IMG/VR virus record: IMGVR_UViG_3300009506_000006
Coordinates: 43,866-107,865 of that record
Reading direction: 5' to 3' (one strand)
DNA from: a virus
DNA: 64,000 nt
Shown: positions 47,690-56,492 of the stretch, piece by piece
Layout of the letters: every line of letters starts with the position of its first letter
Position numbering within the stretch: position 1 is the stretch's first letter
Notes under the pieces: model-generated
Databases searched by the model: none
Told to the model about the DNA's origin: nothing
What the model saw: only the letters and a program-made list of their open reading frames with translations
Position numbers and translations under genes: made by a program

Positions 47690-49849
47690 TTAAGTTGACG
47701 TTGCCGTCAAGCCAGGTCGTGTTATTGTTGCCGTAAAACCAGGCAATTCTATAGCTGCTGTGGCACTTGGCCTGCTAATGGACGCTGTCAGACTTTCTTT
47801 GGCTTTTGTCCATGCCAGGCTTAAGACAGTAATTGCGTCAAGCAAGGTCGTAATTCTGGATGTGACCTGTGCCGTAATAGCATCGAGTCCAATGAATTTG
47901 CTGAGTGTGCCGTACGCTATGGCATCCAATGCCGTGGTCTTAATTCGGCCATTATAAAGGCTAGCATCGATTGCCACGGTCTTGGTTAGACCTGTTTTAT
48001 TAAGCAGGCTGTCTATGCCTGTTACAACTGTCATGGCTTTTCTCAGCGCAGCGTCGATCATGGTGTTGATGGTGTTAACCACATACAGGTGCGCATCCAA
48101 CTGCATGGTGTTGATGATTTGAGACTGCTGCAGCATGGCATCGAATGCCAAATCTTTGGTGACCTGCCCGATTAACAGCGCTTCGATCAGAGCCGAAATT
48201 GTTTTCGAGCCTGTATCAGACAGGATTGCGTCCAGAGAAGCCGTGATGGTTAGGCTTTTGTTGAGCAGCGCGTTCAGATCAACTGTGGCAATGACATTAT
48301 TGGCGTTTAGCAGCGTATCGAGACTGACTGTGCGTGCATTCATTTTAAATAACACCGCATCGATGTCGGATGTCACGGTTAATCCAACTGCATGTAGCAG
48401 TGCGTCGATGTTGGACTCCGCAGTTAACCCGAGTTTATTCAACAGCGCGTCTAAGCTGGCGGTTGTTGCCATGCCGGCTTTGTTCAGCAGCGCGTCTATA
48501 CTGGACTCTACGGTTAGACCGCTATTTTGCAGGATCGCATCGATTGCAGCAGTTTTGGTTAAGCCTAGTTTGTTAAGCAGTGCGTCGATTGAGCTTTGCA
48601 CGTAACCGGCTGCCACTTCGTATAGCACGGCATCAAGGCTGTTGGTGATAGTCATACCGGCTTGATTGAGCAGTGCGTCGATTGACAGGCTGGTGGTAAT
48701 GCCGACTTTGTTTAGCAGTGCATCGATGCTGTTGGTAATCGTCGTGCCGGACTTGTTTAACAGTGCGTCCACATCGGTTGTAGTTGTGATCAGCTGCTTG
48801 AGCAGCGCGTCCAGAGACAGTGTGATCGGGATCGAGCCTTGCAGGTAAGCATCGAATGACAGTGTCGATGTAAGTGTCTTCTTGAGCAGTGCATTCAGGT
48901 CAACTGTCTGAGTATATGCAGCTGCTGATATCAGTATTGCATCTAAATCGACAGTTTTGGTTGACCCGACTTTATTAAGCAGCGCGTCCAGATCTGGTGT
49001 TTTGCTGTAAAGTTTGGACAGGATCGCATCGGCATCTGGCGTTTTGAGATTGCCGGCTTTGTTAAGCAACCCATCGATATAAGACGTCTTGAGATTGCCA
49101 GTCTTATTAAGCAGCGCATCGATATCCGGTGTCTTGAGGCTGCCGACTTTGTTAAGCAGCGCATCCAGATCCGGTGTCTTGCTGTAAGTCTTAGACAGGA
49201 TTGCATCGGCATCTGTCGTCTTCAGATTGCCAGTCTTGTTGAGCAGCCCGTCGACATCTGGTGTTTTTAGGTTGCCGGTTTTGTTAAGCAGCCCGTCAAT
49301 CTTCGGTGTTAGCGTGTATGTTGTAGCCTGAGTAGCCGTGAAAACTTGCGGGTATGTGTTGGCGCCGTAGGTCGCAGATGGCGGTGCCAGGACTGTAGCG
49401 GCATAGATCCGAAAGTAGTATGTTGTAGCTTGTGTGACATTCGCCGAGACCGGCACGATAGCGAAGTCTTCTTCATTGACATCGTTTTTGCCAAACTGTG
49501 TTGCGTATGTACCGCTTTCACGATACACACCGCCGTCCAAGGCAGCATCTGCGACTTTAGCGCCGGCTACTGTATTGCCTTCCGTGGCTTGTCCATTGGC
49601 ATAATTAAAATGCGCTGACGGTCCCAATGAGAACCAGTCGGATTGGTTTAGTGAATACTCCAGATACCAGACCGCAGCTGTGCTGTTGGCTCCACCGGTT
49701 TCGACCAGCTCAACACGCAGCCTGATAATACTGGTGTTGTCTGCCAATATTGGCTTGGCGTTTTCGCCGGTCAGCGGAGTCGTGGGCTCAACAGCGTCGT
49801 TAGCGTACCAGCGCCAATCGCCTTGTACGGGTATGTAAGATGATGGCAT
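47690..49849 (-). CDS. LLNK-repeat protein
   Basis: The protein has 719 residues. A beta-rich N-terminal domain (1-175) is followed by about 34 repeats of roughly 15-16 residues with the core (L/I)DALLNK-x-G-x-x-x-T-x-(S/D). The period and alternating pattern suggest a long solenoid or helical stalk. Some later repeats are degenerate (LDAHLYV, LDAIAYG). The C-terminus (about 680-719) is different. It is a likely virion fibre or decoration protein. Nucleotide repeats are diverged, so the array is old. Confidence 0.72.
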   Translation of the reverse strand: MPSSYIPVQGDWRWYANDAVEPTTPLTGENAKPILADNTSIIRLRVELVETGGANSTAAVWYLEYSLNQSDWFSLGPSAHFNYANGQATEGNTVAGAKVADAALDGGVYRESGTYATQFGKNDVNEEDFAIVPVSANVTQATTYYFRIYAATVLAPPSATYGANTYPQVFTATQATTYTLTPKIDGLLNKTGNLKTPDVDGLLNKTGNLKTTDADAILSKTYSKTPDLDALLNKVGSLKTPDIDALLNKTGNLKTSYIDGLLNKAGNLKTPDADAILSKLYSKTPDLDALLNKVGSTKTVDLDAILISAAAYTQTVDLNALLKKTLTSTLSFDAYLQGSIPITLSLDALLKQLITTTTDVDALLNKSGTTITNSIDALLNKVGITTSLSIDALLNQAGMTITNSLDAVLYEVAAGYVQSSIDALLNKLGLTKTAAIDAILQNSGLTVESSIDALLNKAGMATTASLDALLNKLGLTAESNIDALLHAVGLTVTSDIDAVLFKMNARTVSLDTLLNANNVIATVDLNALLNKSLTITASLDAILSDTGSKTISALIEALLIGQVTKDLAFDAMLQQSQIINTMQLDAHLYVVNTINTMIDAALRKAMTVVTGIDSLLNKTGLTKTVAIDASLYNGRIKTTALDAIAYGTLSKFIGLDAITAQVTSRITTLLDAITVLSLAWTKAKESLTASISRPSATAAIELPGFTATITRPGLTATST

Positions 49850-50113
49850 TTAGATATCTTCGTAATGAAAACCGCAGCCATCCGGCTGCTCATCTTCCGG
49901 CATGGGCCATAACGCGCATGCCAACGGCCGTTGTGAATAGATTGCGCAGCGGTATGCTACGACGTTGTCAATGGTTTCATAGACCAGATGCTTGCAGTTC
50001 GATCTTTGGCAACATTGTCCGCAACGGTGACAAGATCCTGTGCGCCGTTTGCTGTCGACATACCGGACACTAATGTTAAACACGCCGTCGTATTCGCATA
50101 TGAGCTGTTTCAT
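49850..50113 (-). CDS. YkgJ-family Cys-cluster protein
   Basis: Eighty-seven residues. SCHRCGQCCQRSNCKHLVYE and YSQRPLACALWP match the CxxCxxCC...CP pattern of YkgJ-like putative zinc or iron-chelating proteins. Function unknown in any phage. Starts at ATG 50113 overlapping the upstream gene by four bases. Confidence 0.75.
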   Translation of the reverse strand: MKQLICEYDGVFNISVRYVDSKRRTGSCHRCGQCCQRSNCKHLVYETIDNVVAYRCAIYSQRPLACALWPMPEDEQPDGCGFHYEDI

Positions 50114-50442
50114 GAATCGCTTTCTTCAAGCATGATAATGATGTCGGCAGCCAGGTAGTTGATTGCTCCCAACAACTCGCGGATTGCAGCTGGATTATTC
50201 ATTCTGGCCGACTCTTTGATTTTTTTGGAGGCCTGCCCGCGGGTAAATCCATGCCCGAATATACGTACGTACTCGCAGATATCCTGTTGTTCAAACGGCT
50301 GGTCTTCCACGAATACATGCCGTTCTTTGCCTTTACCGTTAGCAGCTTGGTCGAGCGCCATGTCAAGGACTTTTTTCAGTGATGCATATGGATCCTGATT
50401 GAAGTCCGGATTAAAGTCCGGTAGAGCACTTGGAATGATCAT
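50110..50442 (-). CDS. Hypothetical phage protein
   Basis: The protein has 110 residues, helical: PYASLKKVLDMALDQAANGKGKERHVFVEDQPFEQQDICEYVRIFGHGFTRGQASKKIKES. I associate this type of sequence with uncharacterised proteins near terminase or portal genes. No catalytic motif. Confidence 0.58.
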   Translation of the reverse strand: MIIPSALPDFNPDFNQDPYASLKKVLDMALDQAANGKGKERHVFVEDQPFEQQDICEYVRIFGHGFTRGQASKKIKESARMNNPAAIRELLGAINYLAADIIIMLEESDS

Positions 50443-50468
50443 GATAAGCTTTCTATGTAAGTAAGATA

Positions 50469-51206
50469 TTATTCAATTACGTCAACTAGTCCCCAAACTC
50501 TGGCTTGATCCGCATCGAACCAAGTTGTTTTGGTTTCCAGTGCTTCCCACTGGTCTTTCGACAATTTGGAATTTTGTACCAATTTGCCGATATAGCGGTC
50601 GCGTAGCAGTCCCATCAGCTCGTTCTGCGACCGGATATCCGAGGCGGTTTCACGTCCCGGCCATTTCCACAGAGCAGCTTCGTGCACCATGAAAATCGTT
50701 CCGGGTGCGGCCAGGCGATTGTTGCATACAGCAAATACCGGAACTGCTGCGCTGGCGATAATGCCGGACGCATGGGCCGTGACACGAAATCCCTTACGCT
50801 GTGCACGTTCTATTTCGTCGGCTAATGCCAACCCTGAAAACGCATCGCCTCCAGATGAATTGATAAATAAATTGATATCCCGAATGTCAGTCATGTGATA
50901 CAGATAGCATAAATCGTTCCATAGACGCGTTACGTCAGCAACCGACAACCCGGAAAAAATCTTGACAAAGGCTTGATCCTTGGCGATGAAAGACAGTTGA
51001 GACAAAGACCCTTCCGGATTGGGAACCTCCATTGATTTGTTGATTTTTTGACTTCCGCTATCAGTGGAACTGACTTCAACATTGGCAGGTTCGCTGGCTT
51101 GGACCTTGACGATGACTTCTTGCGGTTGACGTTTTTGAATCGGAACAGTTGCCGCACATCCCACAAATAGACACAATGCACCGATAAAGATAATGAGTTG
51201 TTTCAT
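50469..51206 (-). CDS. ClpP-like lipoprotein
   Basis: The protein has 245 residues. MKQLIIFIGALCLFVGCAAT is a lipoprotein signal with Cys17. A 45-residue linker precedes a ClpP-like domain: FINSSGGDAFSGLALADEI, Ser152 in SGIIASAAVPV, His175 in MVHEA. As in its paralogue at 42069-42770, Thr stands where the catalytic Asp is expected (KTTWFDADQA). It would be tethered to the membrane and act on periplasmic or envelope proteins, or has lost activity. Confidence 0.82.
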   Translation of the reverse strand: MKQLIIFIGALCLFVGCAATVPIQKRQPQEVIVKVQASEPANVEVSSTDSGSQKINKSMEVPNPEGSLSQLSFIAKDQAFVKIFSGLSVADVTRLWNDLCYLYHMTDIRDINLFINSSGGDAFSGLALADEIERAQRKGFRVTAHASGIIASAAVPVFAVCNNRLAAPGTIFMVHEAALWKWPGRETASDIRSQNELMGLLRDRYIGKLVQNSKLSKDQWEALETKTTWFDADQARVWGLVDVIE

Positions 51207-51232
51207 GACGCCTTGCCTTTCATAGTTTGATG

Positions 51233-54200
51233 TTATTTTATAGTTACTCCGTTAAATAGTACACCCGAGCTTGCTGAGTCCCACCACTCGCATGCTCCAG
51301 TATCGATAGTGTGCCATGGTTCTTTACCGTAATAATCGGTTTGCCCCGAGATTCCGGTTGGGGTTCCAGCGTCAACGCTTGGATCGGTGGATGAATCGGA
51401 GCAGTAGTTCGAGTCAAGAGAAGGATTGGCGGATGCCTCGTCTGATACTATAATTTCAGCGGCACTTTCTCCGTTCCACGCGCTTATGGAAGTATAGTCC
51501 ACAGAATTTGATGTCCATTTGGGGCTGGCCATTCCATAATACAAATTGTGGTTGAACGTATTCGCCCCTCCGTCGCCAGCATCAGCATCCACAAAGACGT
51601 AGTAATCCATCTTGTCGCCCCAGATGATATTATTTATGATGGTATTACTATCGGTCCCCGCGTCTGCGACCCTGATGCCATAGTCATCGTATCCAACACG
51701 TCTATCAACTGTATAGATGATTGTATTATTTGCAATTATATTCGATGCATCCCGCAAATGAATTCCTGATACAGACGGGTTTTTAATTATATTTCCGTAT
51801 ACATTAAAATTCTGCGAATTAATGGTCAAACCATATCCATTGCCGACATGATCTACTACAGCACCTGGATTTTCAACATAATTCCTTGCAACCTCTCCTG
51901 ACGTGGCATAAATCACAGATATTCCGCCTTCGCCGGAATTCACGACGCTGTTATCGGTTATATTTACCGTCCCGCCTTCTGTTTCTGATGCAGTCACAAC
52001 TATTCCAAGATCACCGTAGCCTCCACTGCAAATATTTATTGTGTTATTTGTTACGGACACTGTCGGTGCTACGGTATTGGGACTAAGATCAAGATCGATG
52101 CAATCAGTACTATATGCAGGACAACTGCTGCCTTCCGTTGATATAGTGTTATTATTAACAGATATGGAAGTTATATTGCCTACTGACCATCCTTTAATAA
52201 CGTAATTGTTTCCCCAATCTCCAACAAAAGTATTGTTGTCTATTACTGCTGTGCCAGAATAGACAATAGCCATATTTCCATTATTGGTGAATGTGCTGTT
52301 CTTTAATTGATGCCCAGTTCCATAAAACATTACTCCGTTATTTGTGTTTCCGGAAAATTCACACCCATCTATCACTACGTTTTCATGGGCAGCGTTCGAA
52401 AGGGAGACGGCGTAGTTTGTAGAATTCTTTATTGCACAGTCATTTAGTTCAAAATCATTTACCGGATCGACTGAAGCCGCGAACACCAGTGCCTGAGTGT
52501 TTGTCTTATTATTCGCATCGAACTCAATACCTTCGATATGCCAATAATCGCAACTGTTGAACGTAATAAAAGTTGTTCGGTCTGTGCTTAGTTTCAGAAT
52601 GGGACGTGCGCCAGATCCATATGTAGTAACAGTAATGGGATTTAGTGCTGTCCCGTCTTTATCCACATAAGCGTCGTAATCTTCAGTGAAGGTATCTCCC
52701 TTGTTGACATGAAGTTTATCCCCAGCACTTAATGCGTCAAATGCGTTGTGGAAATTGTTCCAGGCATATCCGGCACCTTCTCCGCAGAGCTGTCCTGTGC
52801 CGTCACCATTGCTAGCGCAATATCGGAGATAATAAAGTGCCTGCCATTCGCAAGCACCAATATCAATAGTGTTTACAATCGGATTTTCATAGTAATCTGT
52901 CTGTCCACTGATTCCCGTTGGAGTGCCAGCATCAACACCGGGATCGGTGGGGGAGTCTGGGCAATAACCGGAAAGGGATGGATTGCTTAGAAATGAGTTG
53001 GTGGTATCTTGGCTGCTTGCAGATTGCCACTCTGACAAATCGTCTATGTCAGTAGTCGCGCCCCAGGTCCAGTTATCGTCTCCATCTCCTCCGTAATAAC
53101 CATTGGCATTGATGTTTCCTGCAGATGGCTGATGATTTGCGGAAGCTGCCGAAACGTATTGAGCATCTAAATCGCTGTCGTCTAAATAGACGATATTGTT
53201 TTTCGCAACCGTACTTGAACTTCCGTAAGATTCAAATTTAATTCCAACTTCGTATATGTTGATTAGAAGATTATTATATATCGACACCGCTCCAACATAG
53301 TAAGTTCCATTTTGTCCATATAAATCAAAGCCATTCGGTGCGCCATCCACTACGTTATTATGGAAGACGTTACCACTCATAATATCGCGGCCATTATCTA
53401 AATCATAACAATACAGAACAAACCCTGCTTTCCGTGACGAAGCGGCTGCTTCAATCACGCTGGCTTTGTTTCTTCTCCAGATTCCATTTGTCCCACCAAC
53501 TATCCAGAATCCACTTTTGCGAGCGTTAATAACCGTGTTGTCTTCTACAACCACTCCGGTTTGTGCAGCATCCAGGTCCGTAACGATCCCCGTATCACCA
53601 CAATTTCCCGTAATGTTCACAGTGTTATTTTTGACGGTAAAACTTGTTGACGGCGTCTGCGAGACATTAAAAGATACTTCAATACCGTCGCAGTTCCCGT
53701 TAGGGCTTGACAGGTCGTTATCATCTAAGACAATTCCATTCCCGTATACCTGCGTCAGGTGGATGCCGTACCCACTGCAATCATAGCATGAATCATCTTG
53801 CGGATCAGTTGTTGTCGCACTTCCGGTTATTGGGTCCGTAATTGTTTCAGCGTTATCGAATTCACCAGATTGACTTTTTAGATATAACGTCCCCGATGTT
53901 CCGTTATCTACCTGCGCTACTATCGTAGCACTTGCTCCGGAAGAACTTCCGGTTACGGTTTGACCAACCGTAAAGTTTCCATTAGGTTCTTCCGCTTGCA
54001 ATTCAAAAGCTAAAGACGAATACCAGCCCCATCCCGTAATTGTGTTTCCAATGACTGTGGTATTCGGGACGTTGCCACTTAATACAATGCCTTTGCCGCA
54101 ATCCGTGGCAATATTGTTGCTGACTGTGGCACTGCTTGCCATATTTTGAAGACGCGCACCCTGCAAGCAATTCGTGAACTGGTTATCGTCTATCAGGTTT

Positions 54201-54706
54201 GTGCCGCCCCCTGTGGCTGTAATTGCCAGAGCGTAGGCATACCCGACATAGAAATTCTGAAACGTACAACTCTGGACCGTAACATTGCTGGTCGTTCCAG
54301 TTATAATCAGGCCCTGTCCATTTCCGCCGGTTATACCCGATCCATCAAACGTGACATTATCCCAAATCGTGGTGGTTCTGTTTGTAACTTGAGCCGTATA
54401 ATTAATGCTTCCAACTCCACTGATCTGCCCATTTTGCCATTTTTGATTATTAGCCTGGACGGTCAAGATAGAATCGGCATCAAGTTCTACTCCAGAATAG
54501 GTACAATCACATAGATCAAAAACATTATCTGCCCCGAGTGTTGAGGATACTGCTTCTAAATCGGTCGCTCCAGTCCACGAACCTTCGTAAGAGCATGACG
54601 TGCTGTTATACTCAACGTTGCTTGCGCCGTCGCGGATATAGTATGTCGCTCCCCACCCATTAGCGGCAAATAGCAGGATACCTAATATGTAGATATATTT
54701 TCTCAA
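51233..54706 (-). CDS. Secreted double beta-helix protein
   Basis: The protein has 1157 residues. Signal peptide MRKYIYILGILLFAANGWG. Two tandem right-handed parallel beta-helix modules, each ending in a similar segment (DAGTPTGISGQTDYY...IDIGACEW at about 600 and 1135), with many NNT, DNN and NGI-type turns. Related proteins bind or cleave polysaccharides. No catalytic triad can be named. The C-terminus GVLFNGVTIK differs from the tag on the two preceding proteins. Confidence 0.78.
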   Translation of the reverse strand: MRKYIYILGILLFAANGWGATYYIRDGASNVEYNSTSCSYEGSWTGATDLEAVSSTLGADNVFDLCDCTYSGVELDADSILTVQANNQKWQNGQISGVGSINYTAQVTNRTTTIWDNVTFDGSGITGGNGQGLIITGTTSNVTVQSCTFQNFYVGYAYALAITATGGGTNLIDDNQFTNCLQGARLQNMASSATVSNNIATDCGKGIVLSGNVPNTTVIGNTITGWGWYSSLAFELQAEEPNGNFTVGQTVTGSSSGASATIVAQVDNGTSGTLYLKSQSGEFDNAETITDPITGSATTTDPQDDSCYDCSGYGIHLTQVYGNGIVLDDNDLSSPNGNCDGIEVSFNVSQTPSTSFTVKNNTVNITGNCGDTGIVTDLDAAQTGVVVEDNTVINARKSGFWIVGGTNGIWRRNKASVIEAAASSRKAGFVLYCYDLDNGRDIMSGNVFHNNVVDGAPNGFDLYGQNGTYYVGAVSIYNNLLINIYEVGIKFESYGSSSTVAKNNIVYLDDSDLDAQYVSAASANHQPSAGNINANGYYGGDGDDNWTWGATTDIDDLSEWQSASSQDTTNSFLSNPSLSGYCPDSPTDPGVDAGTPTGISGQTDYYENPIVNTIDIGACEWQALYYLRYCASNGDGTGQLCGEGAGYAWNNFHNAFDALSAGDKLHVNKGDTFTEDYDAYVDKDGTALNPITVTTYGSGARPILKLSTDRTTFITFNSCDYWHIEGIEFDANNKTNTQALVFAASVDPVNDFELNDCAIKNSTNYAVSLSNAAHENVVIDGCEFSGNTNNGVMFYGTGHQLKNSTFTNNGNMAIVYSGTAVIDNNTFVGDWGNNYVIKGWSVGNITSISVNNNTISTEGSSCPAYSTDCIDLDLSPNTVAPTVSVTNNTINICSGGYGDLGIVVTASETEGGTVNITDNSVVNSGEGGISVIYATSGEVARNYVENPGAVVDHVGNGYGLTINSQNFNVYGNIIKNPSVSGIHLRDASNIIANNTIIYTVDRRVGYDDYGIRVADAGTDSNTIINNIIWGDKMDYYVFVDADAGDGGANTFNHNLYYGMASPKWTSNSVDYTSISAWNGESAAEIIVSDEASANPSLDSNYCSDSSTDPSVDAGTPTGISGQTDYYGKEPWHTIDTGACEWWDSASSGVLFNGVTIK

Positions 54707-56492
54707 TTACTCGTAACTCCTGTTCGATATATACCGGTCATGGTTGCAGGAATTGGAGGTTCACCGTCTCCTGGGTTTCCTTCAATGACTCCTTCTATCG
54801 CAGCATTGAGCAAGTCTATATCTGCGCCCAAGTCCTCGCTATCCGTTCCAGCGTTCAGATAGGGACTACCACTGTCTAAATGGTAATCACCACTGCCATC
54901 CGCCTGATAATTCACAAATTGAATTGCAGCGACATTTTCTGGTGTTGTAACTCCTTGTGATGGATAACCCGATGCAGGCCATCCAACAGCGGCATTTTTT
55001 GTGCATGACCAACCAGAATCCTGGCCACCGGGATAGGCAGCGTTCAGTGAAGCAGTCCCAGCAACCGAACCGTCTGCTTTGATCCCGTACGTACCCATAT
55101 CTACGGTAATGTTATTAATAAAATCAAAACCATCAGCGCTGCTCTCATAAAGATACACCAAACGATTGCCGACATCATTGATGACCGTATTATGGTTTAC
55201 GATTGTATCATTCACAGTCAGATTTTGTAAAAATATTCCGTTGCCGAGTGAGGTATTAATCATAAAAAGATTGTCGTGAAAATTAACACGTTCCATCGCT
55301 ACCGACGTATACGCGCCGGCCTTTGGTGTTATGTTAATTCCAAAACTCACATTAAGAATCTTGTTATATCGTATTGTCCAATCAGCAGATTCGGCCCAGT
55401 TATTGTTTCCTCCTTGATTTTCGCTTTTAAGGCGTATCGCATTATCCTGCACGTCAGCCCAGCAATTCTGGATGACGTTTCCTTCCACCAAGACCCTCTT
55501 GGCCATTTTGCTTTCAATGACATTTACGCAATTCCAGTGCGCTCCATCCCACGACAGACGCTTGAATAAATAATTTTTTGTTATCGTAATATCAGATGGA
55601 ATCAAGTCTGAGGCTTGGTTATCGGCTCCACCAAAAAAGATATTCATGCCACAAGCCTCAATAAAATTATTATAGATCAAAATCGGTCCGGATGTATTAT
55701 ATGCCCACACGCCCTGATTATCCACATCCGCTTTGATATTATCTATATAGCAGTTTATAACCGCTCCATAGGACACATCGAAACCCAAAGCTCGGGTTGT
55801 ATAATACTCCTCATCAAGAGCGTGAAAATAGCATCTATCTATTGTTATATAGGTAGATTGGTTCGAAGAAGTTGTATTATTAAAACCCATCCACACCAGA
55901 CTTGAATGGGATGAACTTCCTGGGGGCATAAAAGCGATACCTACTAATCGGTAGTGGTGTGAATTTAGGGCAGAAGTCATGCATTTATACCCAGAGCTTC
56001 CGGAAGTTGGTTTTATGGTTGGCATATTAGACACATCGGAAGGGGAAACCCGTACTCCTTCTCCCGGCAAACTCGCAAGAGCGCTCGATATTATGTAGAT
56101 CCATCCTGAACCAGAACTTTTGTTTGGCAGAACATAGCCATTGTCAGATGCTGGCGCTGTATAGCTCGATCCGGCTGTCAGAATTATAACATCATTTAAT
56201 TCCGAATTTGTCAGAGCATATAAAAAACTGCACCCCGTTCTATTGCCTTCTCCGGTGCCAGGCACACTACTACTTGACGTATTAGAGGCTGTCCAGGTGT
56301 TTCCAGTGGGCAATGAATATGTTGTATTCACTTCCAATTGCGGAAGTGTTGCAGAAGTCGCTGTTGCAGCACTGGATATACTTGGAAAGACTAATACAAT
56401 TATAAAAAGTAATGTATAGATATATTTTCTCAATTACTCGTAACTCCTGTTCGATATATACCGGTCATGGTTGCAGGAGTTGGAGGTTCACC
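54690..56492. repeat. 76-bp direct repeat at gene junctions
   Basis: 54690-54765 and 56417-56492 differ at one base. Each copy covers the start of one beta-helix gene (MRKYIY) and the end of the upstream gene (PATMTGIYRTGVTSN). The gene between the copies (54703-56433) is therefore flanked by homology, like an exchangeable cassette. Confidence 0.85.
54703..56433 (-). CDS. Secreted beta-helix protein with C-terminal tag
   Basis: The protein has 576 residues. Signal peptide MRKYIYTLLFIIVLVFPSISSA, then a right-handed beta-helix (ITIDRCYFHALDEEY, VEGNVIQNCWADVQ, NLTVNDTIVNHNTVI). It ends in PATMTGIYRTGVTSN, shared with the upstream gene. The tag may be an export, anchoring or binding motif. Overlaps both neighbours by four bases. 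Confidence 0.78.
   Translation of the reverse strand: MRKYIYTLLFIIVLVFPSISSAATATSATLPQLEVNTTYSLPTGNTWTASNTSSSSVPGTGEGNRTGCSFLYALTNSELNDVIILTAGSSYTAPASDNGYVLPNKSSGSGWIYIISSALASLPGEGVRVSPSDVSNMPTIKPTSGSSGYKCMTSALNSHHYRLVGIAFMPPGSSSHSSLVWMGFNNTTSSNQSTYITIDRCYFHALDEEYYTTRALGFDVSYGAVINCYIDNIKADVDNQGVWAYNTSGPILIYNNFIEACGMNIFFGGADNQASDLIPSDITITKNYLFKRLSWDGAHWNCVNVIESKMAKRVLVEGNVIQNCWADVQDNAIRLKSENQGGNNNWAESADWTIRYNKILNVSFGINITPKAGAYTSVAMERVNFHDNLFMINTSLGNGIFLQNLTVNDTIVNHNTVINDVGNRLVYLYESSADGFDFINNITVDMGTYGIKADGSVAGTASLNAAYPGGQDSGWSCTKNAAVGWPASGYPSQGVTTPENVAAIQFVNYQADGSGDYHLDSGSPYLNAGTDSEDLGADIDLLNAAIEGVIEGNPGDGEPPIPATMTGIYRTGVTSN

Noticed and set aside
50469-51206. Prohead protease of the ClpP/S14 type
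   Set aside because: The lipoprotein signal peptide would export it, and no scaffold or capsid gene follows.
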